Part shown: one piece after another, positions 46,360 to 56,664 of the stretch
Numbering within the stretch: position 1 is the first letter of the stretch
Layout of the letters: each line of letters starts with the position of its first letter
DNA from: Ahaetulla prasina
Lineage: Eukaryota; Chordata; Lepidosauria; Squamata; Colubridae
DNA length: 64,000 nt
Reading direction: 5' to 3'
Assembly: GCF_028640845.1 (NCBI RefSeq)
Contig: NC_080546.1
Coordinates: 33,921,520 to 33,985,519, forward strand
The notes under the pieces: model-generated
Database searches by the model: none
The model's input: the letters and a program-made list of their open reading frames with translations, nothing else
What the model was told of the DNA's origin: nothing
Program-made: the position numbers and the translations under genes

Positions 46360-48778
46360 AAGAAAATGGCCTTTTTTCTGCATTGATCTTGTCCTTTGCC
46401 CTATAAACTGCAAAATTCTTACATCAATAACTCCATGGATTAGTAATTAATATTTTCTCAGTATTATTTAAATGTTATTGCCCCAGTGATAGTTATTTTC
46501 TTCCTCAGTGCCATTTCTCATTTACTATCATTTTCCCGATTTAATGCTTTTGTAAATTTTATAAAGAGTCTTCTCGTTGCTTTCCCTTCAACACGAATGT
46601 TTTTATTTTAGAGGCTAGTTCCCTATTGAATGCTATTTCCCAAATGATTCCTGTTTCCTCTTTCATGCCTTTCCCCATTGATATGCTTTCAGAATGTTTC
46701 TCTGAAGCTTCTGTAGTTGCATTTTTGAGCTGGTATTTCCTCTGGGATCCAACTGATCTACCCCATTCCCATTTCAAATGCAGGTTTCAATTCATGCTGT
46801 AATACAGACATTTATAAAGATTTGGAACTTCTTCTACCTTTTCATCTGAATATTTGATGAACAAAATATATGAGCTCCTTCTAGGTGCTGGAGAGAAATA
46901 GAAGGTGTTGAATTATATCAAGCACAAATTGTTTGTTTGGTGTAAAAATCTTGGACCATTAACAACATTGATTGCATTAATTTATATGTATGGGTACTAA
47001 ATTTAGAAGCATGAATATTATTTGAAACATAAAAGCAAGACATATGTACTGAAGACTGTGACAAGGTCAGCGATGTTCCTACTTTTTCTATCTGTAAATT
47101 TCAAAGCTTTGTATCTCCTTTATTATGGTTATTTTACATGTAAACTAAACTGGGATAATTAAACACATATCTTTAAAGAAGAAGGCTATCTTCTATTAAT
47201 CATACAAAACAAAAAAGTCCTCATTAAATCAAGTTACATGGCCATATTGTTCCCATTTTAAATATTTTTTAATTTTTCTATTGCTTACTTATCTTTATCC
47301 TGCCTTTATTATTTTTATAAATAACTCAAGGCAAAGAAAATATATGTTTTGTTTTATATTGTAATATTTTCATTAAGAAAATAAACAAATTTAGTAAGTT
47401 TGAAAGCAGATTCAATAGCAATTAAACTTGACCGTCATATATACTAAACTTGTTGATTGTTTGTTAAATAAATAAAGCTTTTCACTTAAAAAAAAACCAA
47501 GATTATGTACAAAGTTTATTTTTTTGTCCTGTCGTCTTCAATTTAGTTGAAACTGATGTTATACTTTTCTTAATTTTATACTTTAATATCTTATTTATTT
47601 TTTCCTTATAGTATTCTATATTATTTCAGTTTACTGTTCTTATGATAGACTGTTTGAAGTTTAGGTTTTATATTTTGCATTTAAAGAACAGCTACTGGTT
47701 TAATGTATGCCTCTGCATTTTCCAGAGCAGGGGACCATCTAATAGTGTATCCTTCACCATTACTACTCAGCTTTTATTACAAGATGACCTTCGCAGAGAG
47801 CATTTCAGAGGGCAGTTAGGAGGTATGCTCACTACACAATATCTTTATTAGATGTTTCTATAAATCTATCTTTCTCCTTCTCCAGTTCAGTAATTCAGGT
47901 CTCCAGATACCATAGAAACCTCTGTCGCTGCAAACTTTGCTCTGTGCTTGCACAGTTTTGGGCAATAGGGCATGTAACACACTTTTTTAATCAGCTAAGA
48001 TGTAGAAAATCAATTTTAATGTCCATCTATAAAAATGCGTAGTGAAGCAGAAGGCTATTATATATCATCTTCCTTCCTGATACCTTAAGAATAGTGCTAC
48101 AGAAAAATTTCTCTCAGTTTTGAATCATTAGTTAATCTAATAGTGTTAATTAGAAGGTATTGCTTGCTTGCTTACACACACAAACACAAATGACATTTCC
48201 TTATATTTCTTCAAAAGAAACATTAAGAGAAGAGAAATAGGAGCATTAATCTTGCTTTAGAAAGATCAGCTCTAGATGAAAGACATTTGATATGCTATAT
48301 AAAATAACATGTAAATGTTTTAACTACTGTTTCTCTTCCTTTACTTATGGGAAAAAAGGAACGATTGTTTTATTTTGTTTTATAAACAACTAATATTCAC
48401 CCTCCCTAATCATATCTGAAAAACTGTTAATTTTATGGGGCAGAAAAGATAAAATAATAGTTCATTGTGTCTTCAAAATTAATTTTAAAAGTATAATTAG
48501 ATTGTAAATGCTGTGCAATGTTTAAATGTTTTAAATTTGGTCAGGATCATTACCGTTAAAAATGTTTACATCAGATCCATTCCCGGATGACAAATGCTTA
48601 TGAAAACCCTTTTTAGCCTTTAGCCACTAACTGGTAGCTATAAGAGATGCTTATTGTGGGAATGTATTAAATATGGAATACCTTCTTGCATGAAGTGCCC
48701 GTTACCTTTCGTTTTTTTAAAAAAATTGATATTATCTTTATAGATAATCCCTATTTTGCTTGCTTCAACAACTTAGTA
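46360..48778. other. AT-rich sequence, no confirmed gene
   Basis: About 2.4 kb. Apart from the weak exon candidate at 47726-47822, nothing is recognised. Confidence 0.5.
47726..47822 (+). other. Possible single exon (very weak)
   Basis: A pyrimidine-rich stretch with TTTTCCAG ends at 47725 and a GTATGC donor-like motif starts at 47823. In between is a 97-base open segment (reads SRGPSNSVSFTITTQLLLQD in one frame). I do not recognise the peptide. Such combinations occur by chance, so this is only a candidate. Confidence 0.15.
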
Positions 48779-49590
48779 TATATTTATTTTATTTATAATT
48801 TGTAAACTAGATTTTCAATACGTAGCAACTGGGATCTAGTGAGTAAAGGGCTGGACTATGATAGGGAAAATCTAAGTTCAGATCTCCACTAGGCTATAAA
48901 ACTCACTGGCTGACCTTGAACTACTGCACCTCACACAATGGTTATAAAGATAAAATTGGGTTGGGCCGAGAATTTGGCATGATATCTTGAAGCATTTATA
49001 AGAATGCTGAGATATAAACATAAAATTTTAAAATAACAGCAATAGCTTGTGCAAGCTGACAAAGGACAATAGCAGCTTTTTGTATCACCACGTTGTTACT
49101 GCTACTTTAAATGTTAATTACTTTTTTAAATTGTTATTCCAATCTTCTAAGGTTTTAATTATTTATTGTCTTTTCTTGCTAGGGTTGTTTTTGTTTCTTC
49201 TATTGAAAGCAAGTTGCTCCTATTGCTTTAATAGAATATCAATTCATAGTAACCTAGCCAAATAATAATTAATAAGCCAAGGGGAATGTTTATGGCTTTC
49301 AGCCAAATAACTAGAGTAATCACTAGAATATTTGATAGATCACATTCCTTCATTGCAGATCAACAGATGCCTCAGTCACAGGCTGTCAACAGGTATTCTT
49401 ACTTTGATATTTGATTATAGAATTAATACTTTGCTTCAGCATAAGTAGCATGAGCTATACAAAAGGTGTTGTGTGAATAATATAGATAGTAGCAATTTAC
49501 TATAGACTGAATTATTATAGCATGAACCAGAGTGTTCAGTCCAAAACCTAATCTGCATTATATTCTACAAATAATGTGCCATCATTTCAT
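48779..49590 (+). repeat. Source copy of an 805-bp duplication (second copy at 56665)
   Basis: From TATTTATTTTATTTATAATT on, this matches 56665-57470 almost base for base (offset 7886; one difference seen, C/T near 49433 and 57319). It includes a SINE at 48835-49025 and otherwise unique AT-rich sequence, so it is not a repeat family but a local duplication. Confidence 0.9.
48835..49025 (+). mobile_element. tRNA-derived SINE, old
   Basis: GGGATCTAGTGAGTAAAGGG, GTTCAGATCTCCACT (B-box-like) and AACTCACTGGCTGACCTTGA followed by CCTCACACAATGGTT are typical of the head and middle of a MIR-like or squamate tRNA SINE. It is repeated at 56720-56911 as part of the larger duplication. Confidence 0.5.
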
Positions 49591-50001
49591 TTTGCTACAA
49601 AATCCTTTAACAAGGAGGATAACAAACAATATGTATCAAACAATGTAGTAAATCAGTAGTGATGGTGATGATATTTTGTTTGGACTGACTACTGAAATAT
49701 CTCATGGTGTATGGTCAGAAAATAAAACAAATTCCAAAAATATTAAAATTATTTTCCATTAAATTCAAGAATATAAAAATGATTTAAAATTATTAATGAA
49801 GTTGCTTAGTTGACATTTTGAAATTTATTTTAAAATTAACGAAGAGAGTAATCCCCTGAAACCCATTACAGAACAGCTTGACCATTGAATCATTGCAAGA
49901 CAAACTTTCTGCATCTCTAAGCAATCTAACCTGGAGGCAGCAGGGGCAGGTAGTAAACCCACATAGAAAGTGTGAAAAATCACTGACTGTTAATGTTAAG
50001 T
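49591..50001 (+). repeat. Unique sequence reused in the mosaic (copies at 56043 and 58970)
   Basis: The part from AAAATCCTTTAACAAGGAGG (49603) to CTAACCTGGAGGCAG (about 49942) recurs at 56052-56344 and, from 49741, at 58970-59130. Both copies lack the same roughly 45 bases between two TAAAATTA motifs (49787 and 49834 area). Confidence 0.85.
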
Positions 50002-51390
50002 ATAATAATAATAATAATAATTTAATTTCTATACCGCCCTTCTCCCGAAGGACTCAGGGCGGTTTACAGCCAACTAAAACAACAGTAAATAAATACAATA
50101 TACAATTAAAACAATTTTTAAAAACCTATTCAATTTGGCCCAATTAATTAAAATATACAATAAAACCCTAATAAAACCCATTAAAATTAGTAATAATTAT
50201 CTATTTTATGCCAGTCCTGCATGAGAAAATAAAGACATCTTCAGCTCACGGCGAAAGGTCCGGAGGTCAGGAAGCTGTCGAAGTCCTGGGGGAAGCTCAT
50301 TCCAGAGGGTAGGGGCCCCCACAGAGAAGGCTTTCCCCCTGGGGGCCGCCAGCCGACATTGTTTGGCCGACGGCACCCTGAGGAGGCCCTCCCTATGGGA
50401 GCGCACAGGTCGATGGGAGGCAAACGGTAGCAGCAGGCGGTCCCGTAAATAGCCCGGTCCTAAGTCATGGAGCACTTAAAGGTGGTGACCAACACCTTGA
50501 AGTGGACCCGGAAGACCACAGGCAGCCAGTGCAGCCTGTGCAGAGAGGTATTATACGGGAGCCACGAGTGGCTTCCTCTATCACCCGTGCAGCCGCATTC
50601 TGGACCAACTGGAGCCTTTGGTGCTCCTCAAGGGGAGCCCCATGTCGAGAGCATTACAATAGTCCAGGCGAGAAGTGACGAGGGCATGGGTGACTGCGCA
50701 TAAGGAATCCCGGTCTAGAAAGGGGCGCAACTGGCGGATCAGGCGTACCTGATAGAAAGCTCTCCTGGAGACGGTCGTCAGATGTTCTTCAAAGGACAAC
50801 CGTCCATCCAGGAGGACGCCTAAGTTGCGCACCCTCTCCATTGGGGCTAGTGACTCGCCCCCAACAGTCAGCAGCGGCTGCAGCTGACTGTACCGGGATG
50901 TTGGCATCCACAGCCACTCCGTCTTGGAGGGGTTGAGTTTAAGCCTGTTTCTCCCCATCCAGACCCGCACGGCCTCCAGACACCGGGACAGCACTTCGAC
51001 AGCTTTGTTGGGGTGGTTAGGGGTGGAGATGTACAGCTGAGTATCATCAGCGTACAGCTGATACCTCACCCCAAAACCACTGATGATCTCACCCAGCGGC
51101 TTCATATAGATGTTGAACAGGAGAGGCGAGAGAACCGACCCCTGCGGCACCCCACACATGAGGCACCTTGTGGTCGATCTCTGCCCCCCTGCCAACACCG
51201 TCTGCGACCGGTCAGAGAGATAGGAGGAGAACCACCGAAGAACGGTGCCTCCCACTCCTAAATTCCCCAACCGTCGCAGCAAGATACCATGGTCGATGGT
51301 ATCAAAAGCCGCTGAGAGATCTAAAAGGACCAGGGCAGAGGAATAACCCCTGTCCCGAGCCCTCCAGAGATCAGGTTCATGGGTAAACAA
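50002..51390 (-). mobile_element. L2 LINE, 5'-truncated
   Basis: On the minus strand the element starts within RT at 51390 and ends in a 3' UTR carrying the stem-loop CCGCCCTGAGTCCTTCGGGA (complement at 50033-50062) and a (TTA)n tail (50002-50021). Part of it is duplicated at 58076-58918. Confidence 0.88.
50206..51390 (-). pseudogene. L2 reverse transcriptase domain and C-terminus, broken
   Basis: From 51390 downward: LVLLDLSAAFDTIDHGILLR, SSYLSDRSQTVL, GVPQGSVLSPLLFNIYM, the catalytic YQLYADDTQLYI (YADD codons at 51054-51043), LKLNPSKTEWLW, RNLGVLLDGRLSF and SRLDYCNAL. A shift near 50580 leads to LGPGYLRDRLLLPF and AFSVGAPTLWNELPPGLRQL, the standard L2 C-terminus, ending at 50206. Endonuclease and ORF1 are missing. 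Confidence 0.88.
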
Positions 51391-51557
51391 CCATTTATGA
51401 ATGGGGGTTATCTTTCAAGAGGGAAGAATGTAGTAGGTGGAGCAATGTTGTTAAAGGAACCAAACATAGAGATAGAATCAGGATTTTCTGGAGGATGAAA
51501 GTATTTGCTGCCAGTTTTCATTAATTATACTACAAAAGAAGACATTCAGCTCTGACC
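51391..51557 (+). repeat. Unique sequence beside L2, duplicated with it
   Basis: The sequence AACAACCATTTATGAATGGG to CATTCAGCTCTGAC continues the match between 50715-51557 and 58076-58918 beyond the L2 edge, showing that the duplicated block was copied as DNA, not as an independent L2 insertion. Confidence 0.85.
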
Positions 51558-51623
51558 TCTTAGTCTCATTCTCAGATAGTGGAAAGCTTCTAACATTCTA
51601 AAGATACATTCTTTAGGTTGGAA

Positions 51624-51748
51624 CAGGGTTCTCCAACTTTAAGACTTGTGGACTTCAACTCCAGAACTCCTGAGTTAGCATAACTGGCTGAGGAATTGTG
51701 GGAGTTAAAGCCCACAAGTTTTAAAGTTGTTAAGTTTGGAGAACCCTG
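51624..51748. mobile_element. hAT-like palindromic element
   Basis: Ends CAGGGTTCTCCAAC and TTTGGAGAACCCTG; arms ACTTGTGGACTTCAACTCC and counterpart. Flanks GGTTGGAA and GGTTAGAA match at 7 of 8. Confidence 0.75.
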
Positions 51749-51891
51749 GGTTAGAATAACAAACTAAAAGCCTAATATTAGCTCACCTCTATTTTTTATT
51801 GTCTTTTTGTTCTTTTCATAAGAATACAAATGGAAAGTTATAATTCAATACCTGCTCAGGCTTAGATATTAATAAAATATGGCAGTATTTT

Positions 51892-52036
51892 AAGGGGCGT
51901 GCATAAGAGCACCAGCATGCCTACCGTTCCTGTCCTAATGTTCCCTTTGATTGTATTCAATTTGTGTGTTTATTTCACGCTTATACTTATATAAACTGTT
52001 TAGTATGTGTTTGACAAAATAAATAAATAAATAAAG
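51892..52036 (+). mobile_element. CR1-like LINE 3' tail
   Basis: AAGGGGCGTGCATAAGAGCA, GCCTACCGTTCCTGTCCTAA and a terminal TGACAAAATAAATAAATAAA, the same family as 19109 and 21538. Confidence 0.78.
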
Positions 52037-52184
52037 TAAATAATATTACTATTTATCATTCATTTTAAAAATAGAGTTGTAATCATTTGAATTTACCTTA
52101 TTTTGGTTCCCACTTTGGCATTGCAAAAAATAAACATAATAATAAAAAGAATATATCCCTTTCACTGATATACAGTATATTATT

Positions 52185-52443
52185 GTCCCAAAGGTGTTTT
52201 TTCAAGAGACAACTGACTTTCTGATTTTTCTTGAAGACATTTTGCTTCTCATCCAAGAAGCTTCTTCAGCTCTGACTGAATATGTAATATGATATTTCAA
52301 TATAATATGAAACTTCAGTCAGAGCTGAAAAAAATTTCTTGGATGAGAAGCGAAACATCTTCAAGAAAAACCAGAAAGTCCAGTTGCCTCTTGAAAAAGT
52401 ATCTTTGGGACAGCTATGACCTAGATGACTAAGAATCTCCATA
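52185..52443. mobile_element. Foldback repeat, second copy
   Basis: Arms TTTTTTCAAGAGACAACTGA and AGTTGCCTCTTGAAAAAGT, then CTTGAAGACATTTTGCTTCT and counterpart. The centre includes a short hairpin (GAAACTTCAGTCAGAGCTGA against TTCAGCTCTGACTGA). It shares arms and outer tail with 13060-13325. Confidence 0.65.
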
Positions 52444-52569
52444 GAAACAGTGTATCATTGTTTTTCACTGTTTTCTATTTTAGAAGATTTCATAAAAATT
52501 ACTATGCTATGTTGGTTGATTTGAAAAGAAACAAATAAATTAATATTGGTAGGAATCCTTCCTTTTAAT

Positions 52570-52840
52570 AATAGAAAATCATTTCTATTAGCCTTCCATC
52601 CTTCTAAAGTCAATAAAATGAGGACCCAGATTGTTGGGGGCAATCAGAGAGTTCAATAAAGCAGCGGTTCACAAACTTTGTAGCTTGGCAGTCCAGTGGG
52701 GAGGAGAAATGGGCCACACAAATGGTGGGCCACACAAATGGTGGGCCAGCACATTTGTGCGGCCCAGTTCTGAATAGGCTATTGGGGACCCCTGCTATAA
52801 AGCACTGTGAAGTAGTATATAAGTGCTATTACTTATATAT
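52570..52840 (+). mobile_element. tRNA-type SINE body split by a hAT-like element
   Basis: Left part: TTAGCCTTCCATCCTTCTAA and GAGGACCCAGATTGTTGGGG; right part: CACTGTGAAGTAGTATATAA and GTGCTATTACTT. They match the SINE at 59636-59868. The 5' tRNA-like head is absent. Confidence 0.75.
52662..52794. mobile_element. hAT-like element inside SINE
   Basis: Ends CAGCGGTTCACAAAC and TTGGGGACCCCTG; internal tandem GGGCCACACAAATGGT copies. Flanks CAATAAAG and CTATAAAG (7 of 8). Confidence 0.65.
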
Positions 52841-52974
52841 TGTGTCAATTATGTTCAAGAAAGAACATTATCACAATCTTCTTTAATTCATTAATTCAAA
52901 ACAATCCAACCTATCAAAAACAGCACCACAAAAAACAGATTAGGAACACAAAATAGGGAAGAAAATGGTGAGTG

Positions 52975-54351
52975 AACATCTATCTACCCTAGACGAGTTC
53001 AAATCCACCAGGAATGGATGGATTACACCCCAAGGTTCTGAAGGAACTGACAGACCAGATCTCAGAACCAATGAACTATATCTTTCAAAGATCCTGGAGC
53101 ACCAGGGAACTGCCAGAGAATTGGAAAAGAACTGATGTAGTTCCCATCTTCAAAAAAGAAAAAAAAATAGATCCAGAAAACTACAGACATATCAGCCTGA
53201 CCTCAATACCAGGGAAGATTCTGGAAAAAATAATCAAGCAACAAATCAGAGAACACCTAGAAGCAAACAAAGTAATAACCAAAAGCCAATATGGGTTTGT
53301 CAAAAATACATCATGCCAGACTAATCTTATTGCATTCTTTGACAAAGTGACAAAATTAGTGGACCAGAGGAATGCTGTTGATATAGTTTACTTGGACTTC
53401 AGTAAGGCATTTGATAAAGTAGACCATAACTTACTACTAGATAAAATAGAAAAATGTGGGTTAGACAGCATTACCGCCATATGGATTCTTAACTGGCTGA
53501 CCAACCACACTCAACGTGTAGTCCTCAATGGAACTGCATCTACATGGACGGTGTCAAGATTCCAAGTAATAGCACTAATGAAAGAAGACTCTGAGGCTAG
53601 ACATTCCTCTAGAAAAGATGGCTTCCAGGGCTGACAGGTGAAGTATGCAGTGGGATATCCAAAGGCTCTATCCAAAGACGAGGGGATAGAAGAGGAACTC
53701 ATCAAATTTGCAGACAATATCAAGCTAGCAGGAATAGTCAACACTCCGGAAGATAGGCTTAAGATACAGAAGAATCTTGACAGACTTGAACATTGGGCGC
53801 TATCTAACAAAATTAATTTTAATGGTGAGAAAAGTAAGGTTCTACATTTAGGCAAGAAAAACAAAATGCACAGTTACAGTATATGTGGTACCTCACTCAA
53901 TAGTAGTAACTGTGAAAAGGATCTTGGAGTTCTAGTGGACAACCATTTAAATATGAGCCAGCAGTGTGCAGCAGCTATCAAAAAAGCCAACACAGTTCTA
54001 GGCTGCATAAACAGAGGGATAGAAGAGGAACTCATCAAATTTGCAGACAATATCAAGCTAGCAGGAATAGTCAACACTCCGGAAGATAGGCTTAAGATAC
54101 AGAAGGATCTTGGAGTTCTAGTGGACAACCATTTAAATATGAGCCAGCAGTGTGCAGCAGCTATCAAAAAAGCCAACACAGTTCTAGGCTGCATAAACAG
54201 AGGGATAGAATCAAGATCACGTGAAGTGTTAATACCACTTTATAATGCCTTGGTAAGGCCACACTTGGAATACTGCATCCAGTTTTGGTTGCTACTTGTC
54301 AAAAAGATGTGGAACTCTAGAAAGAGTGCAGAGATCAACAAAGATGATTAG
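52975..54351 (+). pseudogene. CR1 reverse transcriptase with internal deletion, insertion and in-frame duplication
   Basis: From MDGLHPKVLKELTDQISEPM (53014) the CR1 RT domain proceeds through NYRHISLTSIPG and YLDFSKAFDKVDHNLLLD to VVLNGTASTW near 53548. There a segment of about 90 bases of unknown origin replaces the expected GVPQGSVLGP block. RT resumes with EELIKFADNIKLAG: the second catalytic Asp of FADD is Asn (codon 53715-53717). A 186-bp unit (53985-54170) repeats part of the RT in frame, so the frame from 53638 stays open for 237 codons. The copy ends with RPHLEYCIQFW and a stop at 54351. It has no catalytic potential. Confidence 0.85.
53985..54170 (+). repeat. 186-bp CR1-derived duplication unit (first)
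   Basis: Begins AGCCAACACAGTTCTAGGCT, ends before the next AGCCAACACAG. It joins GGGATAGAA to GAGGAACTCATC and AGAAG to GATCTTGGAGTT, deleting about 145 bases of RT between two ATCTTG motifs. It encodes the FADN version of the active site. Confidence 0.85.
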
Positions 54352-54611
54352 GTGACTGGAGGCTAAAACATGAAGAATGATTGCAGGAATTGGATATGTC
54401 TAGTTTAATGAAAAGAAGGACTCTGAGGCTAGACATTCCTCTAGAAAGAGAATAAGGAAAACCAACACAATCCCAAATATCTTTATCACTTCCTAGTTTT
54501 GGATCTCAGAACTCTGGGTTCAGCCTGATCTCAATACCTGGGAAGATTCTAGAAAAGATAATCAAGGAACAAATCAGAGAACACCTAGAAGCAAACAAAG
54601 TCATAACCAAA
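54352..54611 (+). repeat. Mosaic: CR1 3' piece, L1-type 3' piece, CR1 5' RT piece
   Basis: The CR1 C-terminal stretch ends at about 54420 (TTTAATGAAAAGAAGGACTC). It is followed by a short CTCTGAGGCTAGACATTCCT segment, then by 54445-54527, which matches the L1-type element at 38516-38602, then by CR1 RT fingers (CTCAATACCTGGGAAGATTC...). Confidence 0.8.
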
Positions 54612-54979
54612 AGCCAACACAGTTCTGGGCTGCATAAACAGAGGATAGAAGAGGAACTCATCAAATTTGCAGACAATATCAAGCTAGCAGGAATAGTCAA
54701 CACTCCGGAAGATAGGCTTAAGATACAGAAGGATCTTGGAGTTCTAGTGGACAACCATTTAAATATGAGCCAGCAGTGTGCAGCAGCTATCAAAAAGCCA
54801 ACACAGTTCTGGGCTGCATAAACAGAGGATAGAAGAGGAACTCATCAAATTTGCAGACAATATCAAGCTAGCAGGAATAGTCAACACTCCGGAAGATAGG
54901 CTTAAGATACAGAAGGATCTTGGAGTTCTAGTGGACAACCATTTAAATATGAGCCAGCAGTGTGCAGCAGCTATCAAAA
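54612..54979 (+). repeat. Two tandem 184-bp CR1-derived units
   Basis: Copies at 54612-54795 and 54796-54979 are nearly identical to each other and to the 186-bp unit at 53985 minus one A and one G. Both carry the FADN lesion (Asn codons at 54674 and 54859). Confidence 0.88.
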
Positions 54980-55392
54980 AGTCAGCATGGGTTTGTCAAA
55001 AACAGATCATGCCAGAGAATCTTACTGCATTCTTTGACAAAGTGATAAAATTAGTGGACCAGAGGAATGCTGTGGGTATAATTTACTTAGACTTCAGTAA
55101 GGCATTTGAGAAAGTAGAAAATGTGGGTTAGACAGCATTACCGCCATATGGATTCATAACCGGCTGACTAACCACACTCAACGTGTAGTCCTCAATGGAA
55201 TTGCATCTACATGGACGGTGTCAAGATTCCAAGTAATAGCACTAATGAAAAGAAGACTCTGAGGCTAGACATTCCTCTAGAAAGAGAATAAGGAAAACCA
55301 ACACAATCCCAAATATCTTTATCACTTCCTAGTTTTGGATCTCAGAACTCTGGGTTCAGCCTGACCTCAATACCAGGGAAGATTCTGGAAAA
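54980..55392 (+). repeat. Mosaic: CR1 RT piece, L1-type 3' piece, CR1 piece
   Basis: CR1 RT from CATGGGTTTGTCAAAAACAG to ATCTACATGGACGG (about 54985-55215) is followed by the same TGTCAAGATTCCAAGTAATA segment as at 53552. Then come an L1-type 3' piece (55290-55366) and 20 bases of CR1 (CTCAATACCAGGGAAGATTC). The frame is broken throughout. Confidence 0.8.
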
Positions 55393-55641
55393 ACTAAATT
55401 GCAGATTTGGTTTTATTTAATTTTTCTACTCCAGAGCAATACAGAGTGGAAAAGCCAAATTTAACAAAGATTTCATGTGAGCAACTTACATGTGCATCGC
55501 AGCTGAAGAGCAAGAGGTCTCCTGAAACATTTAAATTAAACAAATGTTGGTGTGAATGATTGTTTCAGTCCAACCCATCTGTTCACAAGATTTAGTAAAT
55601 TATTTTGTGACATAAGCAGAATAACGTAATATTAACTATAA
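55388..55641 (+). repeat. Copy of unique sequence from 59985-60241
   Basis: From ACTAAATTGCAGATTTGGTT to GTAATATTAACTATAA the match is nearly perfect, with about three single-base differences (for example one A fewer in GGAAAAGCC). It then switches to L1-type sequence. Confidence 0.88.
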
Positions 55642-56042
55642 ACTCGATCCACATCCCAATTCATGAAATCAACACCTCTCCCAAGAAATTCTCCCAACAA
55701 TTTAGTCACAACATCTCTCAAATCTTCTTGGTCCACTTCTTCCAAATTTTGAAACCTAAGGAAATAAGACATTTTATCCATCTGTAGTCCAAGCACAGCA
55801 TTGCCTGTCGCCTCCTCTCTTTCTGCACTGCCCGCATCTCACCCTCCAGACCTTCCACTTTCTGCTTGTTTTCTGCTGAGACTTGTTGAGTATCCTTTAA
55901 ATCCTTTTGGATAGTCACAATTTCTACTCTTATTTCCGATTGGCCTCTTTGCAAATCATCCAATTTCTTGTCCATATTAGATAACTTTTCCAAAATTCTC
56001 CATCTCTCCAGCAGTTGGTCTCTGACCTTTGCCATTTGAAAA
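55642..56042 (-). pseudogene. L1-type ORF1 fragment in the mosaic
   Basis: The minus strand repeats the ORF1 part seen at 39010-39410: MAKVRDQLLERWR, KLSNMDKKLDDLQRGQSEIR, VEIVTIQKDLKDTQQVSAEN and KMSYFLRFQNLEEV-like. It has small differences from the 38.3-kb copy, so it derives from another copy of the family. Only coiled coil and start of RRM are present. Confidence 0.82.
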
Positions 56043-56344
56043 AAAATTACAAAATCCTTTAACAAGGAGGATAACAAACAATATGTATCAAACAATGTAG
56101 TAAATCAGTAGTGATGGTGATGATATTTTGTTTGGACTGACTACTGAAATATCTCATGGTGTATGGTCAGAAAATAAAACAAATTCCAAAAATATTAAAA
56201 TTATTTTCCATTAAATTCAAGAATATAAAATGATTTAAAATTAACGAAGAGAGTAATCCCTGAAACCCATTACAGAACAGCTTGACCATTGAATCATTGC
56301 AAGACAAACTTTCTGCATCTCTAAGCAATCTAACCTGGAGGCAG
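56043..56344 (+). repeat. Copy of unique sequence from 49600-49945, with deletion
   Basis: Starts ACAAAATCCTTTAACAAGGA and ends CTAACCTGGAGGCAG. About 45 bases are missing at a TAAAATTA pair. It then switches to L1-type 5' UTR. Confidence 0.85.
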
Positions 56345-56632
56345 GAGAAGCTTCCAGACGACCGCTGCCGCTGGACACCGGAAGTCGCCTCAACAGTCAG
56401 CAGCGGCTGCAGCTGACTGTACCGGGATGTTGGCATCCACAGCCACTCCGTCTTGGAGGTTGAGTTTAAGCCTGTTTCTCCCCATCCAGACCCGCACGGC
56501 CTCCAGACCCCGCCGAGCCTAGGACGCGCCAGCATCGGTCCCCACAGTCCTGTATGTCGGCTGGGAGACCCCTGGCGAGCCGTGACGGCAGGTGTCCTTT
56601 TCGAACACCTGGCCCCTGAGACCTCGGCTTAT
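56345..56632 (+). repeat. Mosaic of L1-type 5' UTR and L2 pieces
   Basis: GAGAAGCTTCCAGACGACCG (L1-type 5' UTR, cf. 40065) is followed at about 56393 by AACAGTCAGCAGCGGCTGCA (L2, cf. 50863). At 56499-56505 the L2 part switches to CCCCGCCGAGCCTAGGACGC (L1-type, cf. 39914) up to ACCTGGCCCCTGAG. Confidence 0.8.
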
Positions 56633-56664
56633 ACTCGGATCGGCTTATATTCGAGTATATACGG
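56633..56664 (-). mobile_element. Fragment of a TIR element end
   Basis: CGGCTTATACTCGGATCGGC and TTCGAGTATATACGGTA look like one end of a Tc1/mariner-type element (compare AAATACGGTA at 5355). Only about 30-40 bases are present. Confidence 0.4.

Noticed and set aside
46018..46413. Arg/Glu-repeat frame on the minus strand
   Set aside because: It is caused by the polypyrimidine microsatellite next to the solo LTR.
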